This document shows positions 1 through 7,861 of a DNA stretch of 11,725 nt, in pieces. The notes below the pieces were generated by a model. That model did no database searches. It was given only the letters and a program-made list of their open reading frames with translations, and was not told the origin of the DNA. A program made the translations under genes and the position numbers. The DNA is taken from positions 1 to 11,725 of the forward strand of contig JANNHP010000189.1 of the NCBI GenBank assembly GCA_031404455.1, in the 5' to 3' direction. Each line of letters opens with the position of its first letter. The first letter of the stretch is position 1. The DNA is from JANNHP01 sp031404455. GTDB lineage: Bacteria > Planctomycetota > JAJSAM01 > JAJVHW01.

Positions 1-2
1 CG

Positions 3-2414
3 CCGATCCTCGTCCCCGCGTTCGCGGCGCTCCTCCGCGGCGAACCGCCGCCCAAGGACCAAGAGCCGCTGACGAAGGACTCGCTGCAGACGGTCTTCGT
101 CCACGCGACGCGAGCACTCGCCGCCGAGCGGACGACGATCGTGTTGATAGACGACCTCCACTTCGCGCCCGAGGAGGGCCGCGCGCTCTTCGCCGCGCTG
201 GCGATGGCAGTGCCCGGCCACCGAGTCCTCCTCGTCGGCACCGCGCGTCCGGGCATCGACGAGAAGTGGCTCGCGAACCTCGACCGCCTGGATCAGACGT
301 CGCGCATGCCGCTCGCGCGCCTGTCGCCGAAGGACCTCGCGCGGCTCCTCGTGGACGCCTTCCACTCGCAGCGCCTCGCCGAGGAGCTCTCGTTCAAGAT
401 CGCGGCGAAGTCCGACGGCAACCCGTACTTCGTCTTCGAGATCCTGCGCGGCCTGCGCGACGGCCAGTTCATCGCGAAGCAGCCCGACGGCACGTGGGTG
501 ACGACGCGGATCATCGCGGACATCGAGGTTCCCTCGACGGTGAAGGACCTGGTCTTCGCGCGGATCGCGAGTCTGCCGACCGAGGAGCGCAACCTGCTCG
601 ACGTCGCCGCGTGCGCCGGGTTCGAGTTCGACCCCGTGCTCGTCGGCGAGGTCCTCGGCCTCGCGCGCGTCCCGTCGCTGCAGCGCCTCGCCGCGATCGA
701 GAAGTCGCACCGCCTCGTCCGCTCGGCCGGTCGCCGATTCGTCTTCGACCACCACCAGGTGGCCGAGGTGCTGTACGCGGCGCTGCCGGAGATGCTGCGG
801 GAGCACTATCACGCGTCGATCGCGGAGGCGATGGAGACGCGGCACGGCGCCGCCGAGAGGGATCCGAAGTCGATCGACGGCGCGCTGTGCCTGGATCTCG
901 CCGAGCACTTTCTGAAGGGGGCGAAGGGGCCGCGCGCGTCGCGATACCTGGACGCGGCGATGACGCACCTGGAGAAGGGCTACCTCAACGAGGCGGCAGT
1001 CCGACTGGCCCACCGCGCGCTGGAAGTACCCGGTCTCCTCGCGGGGAAGGACCGATGCAAACTCCTACTCCGCAAGGCCGATGGACTCGCGAACCTCGGA
1101 CGGGCCGACGATGAGCGCTCCTCGCTAGATGAGGCAGTTCGCTTGGTTGACATCGCCGGCGAGCCTGGACTTCGCGCCCGCGCGCGCGACGCGCTCGGGT
1201 GGCATCTCGAACGCGTCGGCCGTCCGGACGAAGCCTTGGAGGTCCTGCGCGAAGCCGTCACGTTGGCGCGAGTCGCCGACGACCAGCAGGCCGAGGCTTC
1301 GGCGACCGGGCGTCTGGGGAGCGCTCTCGGGGAGCTGAGCCGCAGCGAGGAAGCGCGGGCACACCACGACCGGCACCTCGCGCTCTCTCGCAAGTTGGGG
1401 TGTCGCCGGGGTGAGGCCGCCGCGATTGGAGATCTGGGGAACCTCTTTCACGACCTCGGCGAGTTCGACGCCGCTCGCGGGCACCACGAGCGGTCTCTAG
1501 CGCTGGCTCACGAGATCGGCGACCGGCGCAGCGAGCTGGCAGCCAGCGGCAACCTGGCGAGCGCTCTCCACGGCACCGGCCGTTACGACGAGGCGAGGAC
1601 GCACTACGAACACGCCCTGCGCCTTGCGCGCGAATTGGGGAACCGGCGAGCGGAGTCCAACGGCAACGGGAACTTTGCCAACCTCCTCATGGACCTCGGC
1701 CGGTACGACGAGGCCCGGATGCACCTGGAGCGCTACATCGCCGTGGCTCGCGAGATCGGTGACCGTAAGGGCGATGCGGTCGGCAACGGGAACTTGGCGC
1801 ACCTCCTCCAAGGGCTCGGCCGAGCCAACGAGGCCCAGGCACACGCCCGACACGCGTTGACCCTCGCCCGGGAGATCGGTCACCGGTATGGCGAGGGGTT
1901 CTGGCTGAACATCGTCGCCGAACTCGCCGCCGACGTCGGCAACGCCGAGGAGGCAGAGCTACGATTCGCGGAAGCGTTCGAACTACGGCAGCGGATCGGA
2001 CATGCGGACGGAGCGGCCGTGACGCTCGTCGAGTGGGGCGGATTCCTCGCGCGCCTGGGGCGTACCACAGAGGCGGGCGCGCGACTGGCTCAGGCGCTGG
2101 CGATCGCTCAGCGGGTTGATGACGCCACCCCGAGGATCCGTGCCGCCGCGCACTTGGCTGCCCTGCCCGGAGGTGACGCGGGGCCGGCTCTCGAAGCGTT
2201 CGAGGCGCAGCAGTCACGGATCGATCACGGCTCCAAGATGCAGGCTCGCGTCTTGCTCTGGCAGGCGACCCGCGACCCAGCCCACCTCATCGAGGCCAAG
2301 CGCCTCCTCGACCACCTCGTCGCCCACGCGCCGGCCGACTGCCGCGAGACGATGCTCTCGAACGTCCGCCTGCATCGGGAGATCACGGCCGCCGCGACTG
2401 AGGAAGGCCTGTGA
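3..2414 (+). CDS. STAND/AAA-type ATPase with TPR array, 5'-truncated
   Basis: The frame is open from the first codon at position 3, so the N-terminus lies outside the window; 803 residues are visible. The GTG at 141 is not the start, because it falls inside the Walker B strand (VLIDDLH, visible residues 47-53). Before it is the end of the AAA_16-like core. After it come a sensor-like strand (LLVGTARPG) and the GNPYFVFE motif (about 139-146), typical of STAND NTPases of the AAA_16/MalT kind. An alpha-helical linker follows, then TPRs from about residue 260 to 730, with a very regular 40-residue array at 380-700. Such proteins are cytoplasmic signalling ATPases: TPRs sense or bind a partner and nucleotide state gates an N-terminal effector. 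In related bacteria that effector is often a Ser/Thr kinase, cyclase or DNA-binding domain, but here it cannot be seen. Walker A is also outside. The family is fairly secure; the function is not known. Confidence 0.85.
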   Translation, partial: PILVPAFAALLRGEPPPKDQEPLTKDSLQTVFVHATRALAAERTTIVLIDDLHFAPEEGRALFAALAMAVPGHRVLLVGTARPGIDEKWLANLDRLDQTSRMPLARLSPKDLARLLVDAFHSQRLAEELSFKIAAKSDGNPYFVFEILRGLRDGQFIAKQPDGTWVTTRIIADIEVPSTVKDLVFARIASLPTEERNLLDVAACAGFEFDPVLVGEVLGLARVPSLQRLAAIEKSHRLVRSAGRRFVFDHHQVAEVLYAALPEMLREHYHASIAEAMETRHGAAERDPKSIDGALCLDLAEHFLKGAKGPRASRYLDAAMTHLEKGYLNEAAVRLAHRALEVPGLLAGKDRCKLLLRKADGLANLGRADDERSSLDEAVRLVDIAGEPGLRARARDALGWHLERVGRPDEALEVLREAVTLARVADDQQAEASATGRLGSALGELSRSEEARAHHDRHLALSRKLGCRRGEAAAIGDLGNLFHDLGEFDAARGHHERSLALAHEIGDRRSELAASGNLASALHGTGRYDEARTHYEHALRLARELGNRRAESNGNGNFANLLMDLGRYDEARMHLERYIAVAREIGDRKGDAVGNGNLAHLLQGLGRANEAQAHARHALTLAREIGHRYGEGFWLNIVAELAADVGNAEEAELRFAEAFELRQRIGHADGAAVTLVEWGGFLARLGRTTEAGARLAQALAIAQRVDDATPRIRAAAHLAALPGGDAGPALEAFEAQQSRIDHGSKMQARVLLWQATRDPAHLIEAKRLLDHLVAHAPADCRETMLSNVRLHREITAAATEEGL
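1141..2100 (+). repeat. Tandem 120-bp units encoding 40-residue TPRs
   Basis: Within the ATPase gene about seven consecutive units each span exactly 120 bp, with no insertion or deletion between 1141 and 2100. Each unit carries a pattern close to G.L...LGR.DEA..H.E.AL.LAREIGDR.GEA. The 40-residue period (not 34) is that of TPR_12/kinesin-light-chain-like TPRs. The central units (1381-1860) are the most alike at DNA level, for example the recurring gagatcggtgaccg and ggcaacgggaac. This suggests recent duplication or gene conversion. The last units (from 1861) are more diverged. Confidence 0.85.
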
Positions 2415-2433
2415 TCGACTTGTCTGCGGCGCG

Positions 2434-5400
2434 CTACTTGAACCTGAACTCGCCGGACCTGCGCTCGGTCCAGGTCGCCGAGTGGGCGCCGCCGTGCGAA
2501 CCGCACGCGACGAGCACGCGCACGACAGGCGTCGGCGCGTCCGCGAAGTCGGCGCCCACGACGGTCGCCTTGAGCGATCGGCGCACGAGATTGACGACGA
2601 CCGTGACCTTCGGAAACACGCCCTTGGCGCTCCTCCAGGTGGCGGAGACGGGGCGGCGCTTGTGCTTCGTCACCTTCCACGGCGGAACACCTGGCGCAAT
2701 CGAGATCGACACGGGCGCGTTCGCCGCGCCGAGCTGGAGCTCGAGTCCCCCGGCGACCGGGTCGAAAGCCGCGCCGGTCGCGGACGCGGACGGGAACGCA
2801 TACCTCGCGGAGAGCGTCAGCTTGTCGCGTCGGGGCTTCTTCGAGTCCGTCAGCGTCCCCGACACGACGGTCACGTCGAGGGTCGACGGCAGCGTCGCCG
2901 TCGCGACGTTCGAGTACGGCGACGGGCCCTGTAGCGCGAGAGCGCGAACGCGGTAGGCGCACGGCCAGCCAGGATGCAGCTCGAAGTCGGCAAACGCGGT
3001 GACGTCGGTTCTCAGCGCGGCCAGGGTCCGGAAACCCTCGCCGCCGACGGCGCGCTCGAGACCGAACACGACCTCGTCCCGGCTGTTGTCGGTCCACGAC
3101 AGCCAGTTCGCGCCGTCGTCCCCCGCGACGAGCGCGAGCTGACTCGGCGCCCTCGGGAGCGGGGGCGGTGGAACTCTGCCGTCGGTCGTGATGATCGCGT
3201 CGTTCGACCACGCGGAGTTGCCATTCGCGTTGAACGCACGCACCCGGTACGTGTACGTGACCGACGGGTTCAGCAGGTCGTCGACGTGTGACGTCGCATT
3301 CGCGCTCGTGGTGGTGAGCAGACCGAACGAGTAGCCCGTGGGCTTGCGTTCGACTCGGAACCCCGTCTCATCCGTCGACCTGTCCTCCCAGTCGAGGACG
3401 ACGCAGGCGCCGTCCTGGTAGCTCGCGACGAGGTTGATCGGCGCGGCGGGTGCCGGCCCCGGCGTACCTCCCCCGCCCAGCGGGAACTTCGCCACGAACA
3501 CGTCTTCGACGCCCCCGCCGTGAGCAGTTTGGATCGGAGACTGCACTGGAAAGTCGGTCGATGCGCTGAGCCCGACGACGCATGCGTCGCCGAGTTCGTC
3601 CAATGCGATGTCGCACGTCTGGTCGCGAGCGGAGCCGCCGAGGTAGCTCGAGAACAGGAGGACGGAGCCGGTCGAGTTGAACCTCGCCACGACGCCGTCA
3701 CCTCCACCCGCGTACGACGACTGCGTCGGTGTCGCTACCGGGAAGTCGCTGGACAGCGTCGAGACCGAGACCGTCGCCGTGCCGCCGTAGCCAGCGGCAA
3801 TCTCGCTGCCGACGTCCAAGTCGGACCCGCCCAGATAGGTGGAGTAGATGAGCGCCGAGCCCGACGCGCTGAGCTTCGTCACGAAGGCATCGCCGCCGCC
3901 GCCGGGCGTCGATTGATACGCCGACTGCATCGGGAAGTTGGAGGAGTACGTCGTTCCCGTGACGAACGCCGCGCCGAACTCGTCCACCGAGATCCCGCCC
4001 GTTCCCTCGTTGTAGAAGGGGGGGCTCTCCCAGTAGGAGTCGTCGCCGGACCCGCCGAGGAACGTCGAGTACGCCAACGCCGATCCGGACGAGTTGATCT
4101 TCGCAACGAAGGTGTCGCCACCGCCGCCGTAGGAGCTCTGTACGGCGGATTGGATCGGGAAGTCCGTCGAGGTCGTCCGGCCGGTGACGTACGCGCCTCC
4201 ACTGCTGTCGACGGCGATGTCGAACCCGTGCTCCCAGCCGCTCCCGCCGAGGAACGTCGAGTACACGAGTGTGGATCCCGATTCACTGAGCTTGGAGACG
4301 AATGCGTCGTTGGCTCCCCGATACACGCTCTGAAGTGCCGACTGCGTGGGGAAGTCCGACGACTCCGTCGCGCCCAGCACGTAGGCGGACCCGTAGGCGT
4401 CCACAGCGATGCTCGTACCGACCCCCTCCTCCCCGGCTCCGCCGAGATAGGTCGAGTACGACAACGAGGAACCGGATGCGCCGAGTTTCGCGACGAAGGC
4501 ATCGTGCGCGCCGCTGCGCGCGCTCTGAAACGCGCCGAGCGTGGGGAAGTTCGACGAGTGAGTCTGGCCGCAGACGTACGCGGCGCCCGCGGAATCCACG
4601 GCGATTCCCTCTCCATGGTCGGCGGAGGAACCACCGAGATACGTCGAGTAGATCACCGCGGAACCTGTCGAGTTGAGCTTCGTCACGAATGCATCCACGC
4701 CCGCGGAAGCCAGCGTGGCTTGGTACGGAGACTGGAGCGGGAAGTTGGACGAGCGAGTCGTGCCGCCCACATACGACGCGCCATCAGATCCGACGGCGAC
4801 ACCCACCCATCGTGCCTCCGAACCACTCCCTCCCAGGAGAGTCGAGTACGTCAGCGACGGATCGATCACGAGCGCCCGCGCCGCGTCGTAGGCGCCGACG
4901 TGGAATCGAACTCGGCCGTCCGACGTCAGCGCGAACGCCGCCGCGACCGGACGCCGCGCCCCGTCGATCGTCTGGAACGCGACCGGCCTCGACTGCCGCA
5001 ACTCGCCGAGGTCCGTCGCGGCGCGGAGCGCGCCGTCGTCCCCGATCGTGAGATCGCGCGCGCCTTCGAGCGCGATCTCGATCGCCCGAACGTCCGCGCC
5101 CGGCGCGATGGCGAGGTCGTACGTCAACCTCCGCGTCACGTCGCCGTGCCAGTGGACGTCGACGCCCGGGTAGACCTCGCGGACGACGACGCCCTCGAAG
5201 GTCGCCGCGCCGGTCACCCACTTCGACGGGTCCGCGCCGAGGAAGTAATTGCACTTGCCGGGCAGGCGGCCGCGCGCCTCGACCGACGGTGAGGCGTTGC
5301 CGCCCGCGAAACTCATCCGGACGACCTCCGTCGCCCGCGTCACGTCGGCATCCTCGTCCGACGGCGATCGCCGGTCCCGCCGGGCACCGCCCGCCGACGC

Positions 5401-5670
5401 TGAGTGCAGCGCGAACACCGTCTCCGTCGCGGTGACGAACGCGGTGATCCCGCCGGCCCGCGCCATGAATCGCACGCGCTCGTCGGTCTGGCCGAGGTTC
5501 TCCTCGAATGCCAGCGGCAGACCGCCGGTGCGGGCCGACCGCGCCGACACGGCGCTCCGCGGTGACGTCGCACGCACCGCGGCGACCAGGTCGCCTGGAC
5601 GGAGATCGACTCCCGCCGCGAGCCCGCCGAGTCCGGTGGCTGCCAGGACCGCGCTCCGCGTCCATCTCAT
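2434..5670 (-). CDS. Exported SBBP-repeat protein with FN3 domains
   Basis: This encodes 1078 residues from the ATG at 5670. That start is chosen over the longer frame (to 5748) because GAGGGG lies 8 nt upstream (5679-5684) and it puts a basic-then-hydrophobic signal-like segment (MRWTRSAVLAATGLGG) at the N-terminus. Residues 51-270 resemble the DUF7948 domain that precedes SBBP repeats: FEENLGQTDERVRF near 55 and KCNYFLGADPSKW further on. Seven SBBP beta-propeller repeats follow (YSTYLGG... IAVD..G.AYV.G.T.SS.FP), starting at residues 275, 341, 405, 470, 534, 609 and 673. Then come two fibronectin type III domains (about 741-828 and 842-927) and a basic domain I do not recognise (931-1078). 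It is probably a secreted or surface-bound binding/adhesion-like protein. No catalytic motif is visible and no anchor is seen at the C-terminus. It probably shares a transcript with the TolB-like gene 112 bp upstream. The domain order is confident; the role is inferred. Confidence 0.88.
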   Translation of the reverse strand: MRWTRSAVLAATGLGGLAAGVDLRPGDLVAAVRATSPRSAVSARSARTGGLPLAFEENLGQTDERVRFMARAGGITAFVTATETVFALHSASAGGARRDRRSPSDEDADVTRATEVVRMSFAGGNASPSVEARGRLPGKCNYFLGADPSKWVTGAATFEGVVVREVYPGVDVHWHGDVTRRLTYDLAIAPGADVRAIEIALEGARDLTIGDDGALRAATDLGELRQSRPVAFQTIDGARRPVAAAFALTSDGRVRFHVGAYDAARALVIDPSLTYSTLLGGSGSEARWVGVAVGSDGASYVGGTTRSSNFPLQSPYQATLASAGVDAFVTKLNSTGSAVIYSTYLGGSSADHGEGIAVDSAGAAYVCGQTHSSNFPTLGAFQSARSGAHDAFVAKLGASGSSLSYSTYLGGAGEEGVGTSIAVDAYGSAYVLGATESSDFPTQSALQSVYRGANDAFVSKLSESGSTLVYSTFLGGSGWEHGFDIAVDSSGGAYVTGRTTSTDFPIQSAVQSSYGGGGDTFVAKINSSGSALAYSTFLGGSGDDSYWESPPFYNEGTGGISVDEFGAAFVTGTTYSSNFPMQSAYQSTPGGGGDAFVTKLSASGSALIYSTYLGGSDLDVGSEIAAGYGGTATVSVSTLSSDFPVATPTQSSYAGGGDGVVARFNSTGSVLLFSSYLGGSARDQTCDIALDELGDACVVGLSASTDFPVQSPIQTAHGGGVEDVFVAKFPLGGGGTPGPAPAAPINLVASYQDGACVVLDWEDRSTDETGFRVERKPTGYSFGLLTTTSANATSHVDDLLNPSVTYTYRVRAFNANGNSAWSNDAIITTDGRVPPPPLPRAPSQLALVAGDDGANWLSWTDNSRDEVVFGLERAVGGEGFRTLAALRTDVTAFADFELHPGWPCAYRVRALALQGPSPYSNVATATLPSTLDVTVVSGTLTDSKKPRRDKLTLSARYAFPSASATGAAFDPVAGGLELQLGAANAPVSISIAPGVPPWKVTKHKRRPVSATWRSAKGVFPKVTVVVNLVRRSLKATVVGADFADAPTPVVRVLVACGSHGGAHSATWTERRSGEFRFK
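3480..4850 (-). repeat. Seven SBBP beta-propeller repeats
   Basis: The start of each unit, the YST[LYF]LGG motif, is encoded (5' base on the minus strand) at 4848, 4650, 4458, 4263, 4071, 3846 and 3654. The first six unit lengths are therefore 66, 64, 65, 64, 75 and 64 residues. The fifth unit is longer by about 11 residues because of an aromatic/acidic insertion (YWESPPFYNEGTG). The sixth unit has lost the usual AYVTG strand (ATVSVST), so it is degenerate. Seven blades match a closed seven-bladed propeller; that closure is inference. Confidence 0.85.
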
Positions 5671-5782
5671 GTTCGGATCCCCTCGGTTCGGAACCGGCTC
5701 AAGCTCTGTCGCGCACTCGCGCGGAACCCGCCGGCGGCGTGCCGCCACTCGACGGATCCCGTTTCTCTCACGGCGTCCGCCG

Positions 5783-6790
5783 TCAGCGCCAGCCCCACGT
5801 ACTCGTGTACACGCTCACGTCGGCGGTGAGGTTCACGGGCGTGCCGCCCACGGCCGGGACGCGGTAGACGTCCGGGTTGAGGTTGCCGTACCCGTACACG
5901 AGGTACGCCCCGTTCGGCGACCAGGACGGATTGCTGAGCCCGGCCGAGGACGACGCCGTCGTCACGATCGTCGTCTCGCTCGACCCGCTCGCCGTGATCG
6001 AGCGCAACGCGGGCGTGCCATTCGCCAGTCTGCAACTGAACGCGACCCGCGTCCCGTCGGGCGACCAGGCCGGTCCGCTCGCCGCCAGCGAGGTCGGAAG
6101 CAGCGTCGTGCCGCCGGTCGCCAGGTCCGCGATCCAGAGCGCGCCGCCGACCGACGCGACGATTCGACCGTCGGGCGACCAGTCGGTGTCCATCACGTTC
6201 GCGCTGGACAGGGAGACGGACGGCTCCACCGGCTGCCCGGCGAGTCCCGCCACGTTGCCGTCGGCGTCGAACACGACCGATGCGGTGTAGATGCCGTACG
6301 GTCCGAGGACGCCGCCTACGTAGCGCGCCCCGACCAGCGAGATCATCGCGTCGTCCCGCGACCATCTCGAGTAGGCCGTCGCGACCAGCATGTCCGCCTG
6401 CGCGAACAGGTCAGTGACGATCGCGCCGTCGTCGCGCACCGCCACGATCGTGCGGCGCTGGATGACGCCTCCCGGGAAGTACTCGCCCGGGATCGTCCGG
6501 GAACCGAGGAACCACCGGTGACCTGCGTGCATCCCGAAGCTGGGATGGGCGTTCTGAGAGTCGCCCGCGACGTTCGGGACCCCAACGGGCAGCGAGGTCT
6601 TCGCCGAACCGTCCGGGTTCATCGTCCACATCAGGCCCTGCGAGCCACCCGTGATGAAGTAGACCTTCCCGGCCGGCAATGGCGGCGGCGGCGGCGGCGG
6701 CGCCGGCTTCTTCCCCGCCACGGCCACGCCCGCCGGAACCGACCACGCGGCCACGACCATCGCCAATGCCAACATCCGTCTCGCCTTCAT
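5783..6790 (-). CDS. Exported TolB/PD40-like beta-propeller protein
   Basis: This encodes 335 residues from the ATG at 6790. The start is supported by GAGGGGG (6796-6802) 5 nt upstream and by a classical signal peptide from residue 1 (MKARRMLALAMVVAAW) with a likely cleavage after AVA at residue 25. A proline run (P31-P37) follows, likely a flexible spacer after cleavage. Three clear WD40-like PD40 blades contain WSPDG, WSPDG and WSPNG at about residues 200, 240 and 287, followed by [IV]A[SF] or LVY strands. Weaker blades lie earlier (WTMNPDG near 55 and WSRDD in the middle). PD40 repeats are shared with the C-terminal propeller of TolB, but there is no TolB N-terminal domain, so this is not TolB. 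It is probably a periplasmic or secreted propeller binding a protein or polymer; no active site is visible. It sits upstream of the SBBP gene with a very similar Shine-Dalgarno. Confidence 0.85.
   Translation of the reverse strand: MKARRMLALAMVVAAWSVPAGVAVAGKKPAPPPPPPPLPAGKVYFITGGSQGLMWTMNPDGSAKTSLPVGVPNVAGDSQNAHPSFGMHAGHRWFLGSRTIPGEYFPGGVIQRRTIVAVRDDGAIVTDLFAQADMLVATAYSRWSRDDAMISLVGARYVGGVLGPYGIYTASVVFDADGNVAGLAGQPVEPSVSLSSANVMDTDWSPDGRIVASVGGALWIADLATGGTTLLPTSLAASGPAWSPDGTRVAFSCRLANGTPALRSITASGSSETTIVTTASSSAGLSNPSWSPNGAYLVYGYGNLNPDVYRVPAVGGTPVNLTADVSVYTSTWGWR
6681..6701. repeat. (GGC)7 trinucleotide run
   Basis: Seven perfect GGC units on the plus strand encode the proline run just after the signal peptide of the minus-strand TolB-like protein. 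The repeat is in frame, so copy-number changes would only alter linker length. Confidence 0.9.
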
Positions 6791-6803
6791 CGCGTCCCCC
6801 TCG

Positions 6804-6820
6804 GCCGTGCCCCGCACGGC
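6804..6820 (-). promoter_or_regulatory. Stem-loop adjoining the TolB-like gene RBS
   Basis: GCCGTGC (6804-6810) and GCACGGC (6814-6820) form a perfect 7-bp stem with a 3-nt loop. In the minus-strand mRNA it would lie 1 nt from the GAGGGGG Shine-Dalgarno, where a hairpin could affect ribosome access. Any role is inference. Confidence 0.4.
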
Positions 6821-6833
6821 GTGTCGCGCCTTC

Positions 6834-6868
6834 GGGACCGCGCGGGCCTCGGTGGCCCGCTGCGTCCC
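6834..6868. promoter_or_regulatory. 35-nt two-part inverted repeat
   Basis: GCGGGCC (6842-6848) pairs with GGCCCGC (6854-6860) around a 5-nt loop. After a symmetric 3x3 internal mismatch, GGGAC (6834-6838) pairs with GTCCC (6864-6868). It gives a 12-bp interrupted stem in the leader or promoter area of the TolB-like gene. It could be an RNA hairpin or a protein-binding dyad. There is no T-tract, so a terminator is unlikely. Confidence 0.4.
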
Positions 6869-7007
6869 TGCACCGGGATGAACACGGAACCGGCGCGCCG
6901 TGGACGCCGGCCGCGCGAAATCGGTCAGAGGAGGCCGCGCGGAGGGTCCCGTCGGGATCGGCGCGGACGATTCGCCTCCTTGGGTGCGCCGGGTCGCCTC
7001 GTCCGAG

Positions 7008-7013
7008 TAGACT
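7008..7013 (+). promoter_or_regulatory. Possible -10 element of the kinase gene
   Basis: TAGACT matches four of six bases of TATAAT and ends 10 nt before the ATG at 7024, so transcription would begin very close to the start codon. No -35 at normal spacing is evident (TTGGGT at 6980-6985 is 22 bp away). Together with the missing Shine-Dalgarno this hints at a short-leader or leaderless mRNA, but the support is weak. Confidence 0.2.
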
Positions 7014-7023
7014 CCGCGCCCCG

Positions 7024-7857
7024 ATGAACGAAGTGATCTCCGAGCGCTACGAAGTCCTCGACAAGCTCGGGGCGGGCGTGCTCGGCGAGGTCGTCAAGGT
7101 CCGCGACCAGACGACCGGTGAACTCCGCGCGATCAAGCTCTTCAAGCCGCAGGTCATCAGCCCGAGCAACATGGGCCGCTTCGAGCGCGAGTTCCGCGCG
7201 ATCACGAGCATCCAGCACCCGAACATCGTGAAGGTCTACGACTTCGGCGTGCACAAGGACCGGCCGTACTTCTCGATGGAGCTCCTCGACGGCACGGACC
7301 TGCGCCGCTACATCGCCGACACGCGCCCCGCCGCCGACCACCCGGGCTTCGACGACTACTTCCGCCGCTCCGCGTACGTGTTCCACCAGATCGCCGACGC
7401 GCTCGGGACCGTGCACGCGGCGGGGATCGTCCACCGCGACCTCAAGCCGGAGAACATCTTCGTGAAGTTCGGGAAGTTTCCGCGCGCGAAGCTCCTCGAC
7501 TTCGGACACGCGAAGACCGGCGACAACCAGAACCTCACCGTCACCGGCACCGTGCTCGGCACCGCGTGGTACATCCCGCCCGAACAGGCGATGGGCAAGG
7601 AGATCGGACCGCCGGCCGACCTCTATTCCCTCGGCTGCGTGATGTTCGAGACGCTGACCGGCAAGCCGCCCTACGGCGGACGCAGCGTGATGGAGGTGAT
7701 CCTCTCGCACATCCAGCGTCCGGTGCCGGACGCGCGCGAGTTCGATCCGCGAGTGCCTGAGCGGCTCGCGAAGATGTGCATGCACTTGATGAAGAAGGAG
7801 CCGGCGGATCGGCCCGAGTCCGCGATGGTCGTCGCGAAGTTCCTGCTCGACGAGTGA
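7024..7857 (+). CDS. Soluble eukaryote-like Ser/Thr protein kinase
   Basis: This is a 277-residue Hanks-type kinase that transfers the ATP gamma-phosphate to Ser/Thr of proteins. All key motifs are present: glycine loop G16-A-G18-V-L-G21-E-V23, ATP-anchoring K38 (RAIKLF), catalytic loop HRDLKPEN (137-144, base D139, N144), metal-binding D159-F160-G161, an activation segment with several Thr, the P+1/APE-equivalent PPE (185-187), and subdomain IX D199 (DLYSLGC). The protein stops right after the kinase fold, with no transmembrane or sensor domain, so it should be cytoplasmic; PknB-type kinases are usually longer and membrane-anchored. The ATG at 7024 places the fold directly at the N-terminus. 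Reading upstream of it gives low-complexity Pro/Arg sequence and is rejected. No clear Shine-Dalgarno is visible. A lipoprotein peptidase gene starts 4 bp after the stop, so the two are very likely an operon. Confidence 0.93.
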   Translation: MNEVISERYEVLDKLGAGVLGEVVKVRDQTTGELRAIKLFKPQVISPSNMGRFEREFRAITSIQHPNIVKVYDFGVHKDRPYFSMELLDGTDLRRYIADTRPAADHPGFDDYFRRSAYVFHQIADALGTVHAAGIVHRDLKPENIFVKFGKFPRAKLLDFGHAKTGDNQNLTVTGTVLGTAWYIPPEQAMGKEIGPPADLYSLGCVMFETLTGKPPYGGRSVMEVILSHIQRPVPDAREFDPRVPERLAKMCMHLMKKEPADRPESAMVVAKFLLDE

Positions 7858-7861
7858 TCCC

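Larger units (their letters stand above)
6791..7023. other. Divergent intergenic region
   Basis: These 233 bp separate the TolB-like gene (minus) from the kinase gene (plus), so promoters in both directions are expected here. What can be seen is the Shine-Dalgarno of the minus gene (6796-6802), two stem-loops just upstream of it (6804-6820 and 6834-6868), and a weak -10-like TAGACT (7008-7013) before the kinase start. No convincing -35/-10 pair was found on either strand. The open plus-strand frame entering the kinase from upstream is not supported as coding. Confidence 0.6.

Noticed and set aside
141..143. GTG as start of the ATPase gene
   Set aside because: It lies inside the Walker B strand and the frame remains open to the window edge, so the gene begins upstream.
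2411..2956. Plus-strand frame overlapping the ATPase stop codon
   Set aside because: The overlap looks like a coupled start, but the frame is antisense to the C-terminal domain of the SBBP protein and shows no recognisable motif.
3520..5292. Long plus-strand open frame (590 codons)
   Set aside because: It is antisense to the SBBP gene, is Arg/Gly/Val-rich with no domain, and arises from GC-rich codon bias.
5733..5746. GC hairpin between the TolB-like and SBBP genes as terminator
   Set aside because: It has only a 5-bp stem, no T-tract on the minus strand, and such stems are common by chance in this GC-rich DNA.
6679..7023. N-terminal extension of the kinase
   Set aside because: It would be 115 Pro/Arg/Ser-rich residues antisense to the TolB-like signal peptide; the kinase fold starts properly at 7024.
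5249..7027. Long plus-strand open frame (592 codons)
   Set aside because: It is antisense to the SBBP and TolB-like genes, both of which have clear signal peptides and repeats; the translation is low-complexity.
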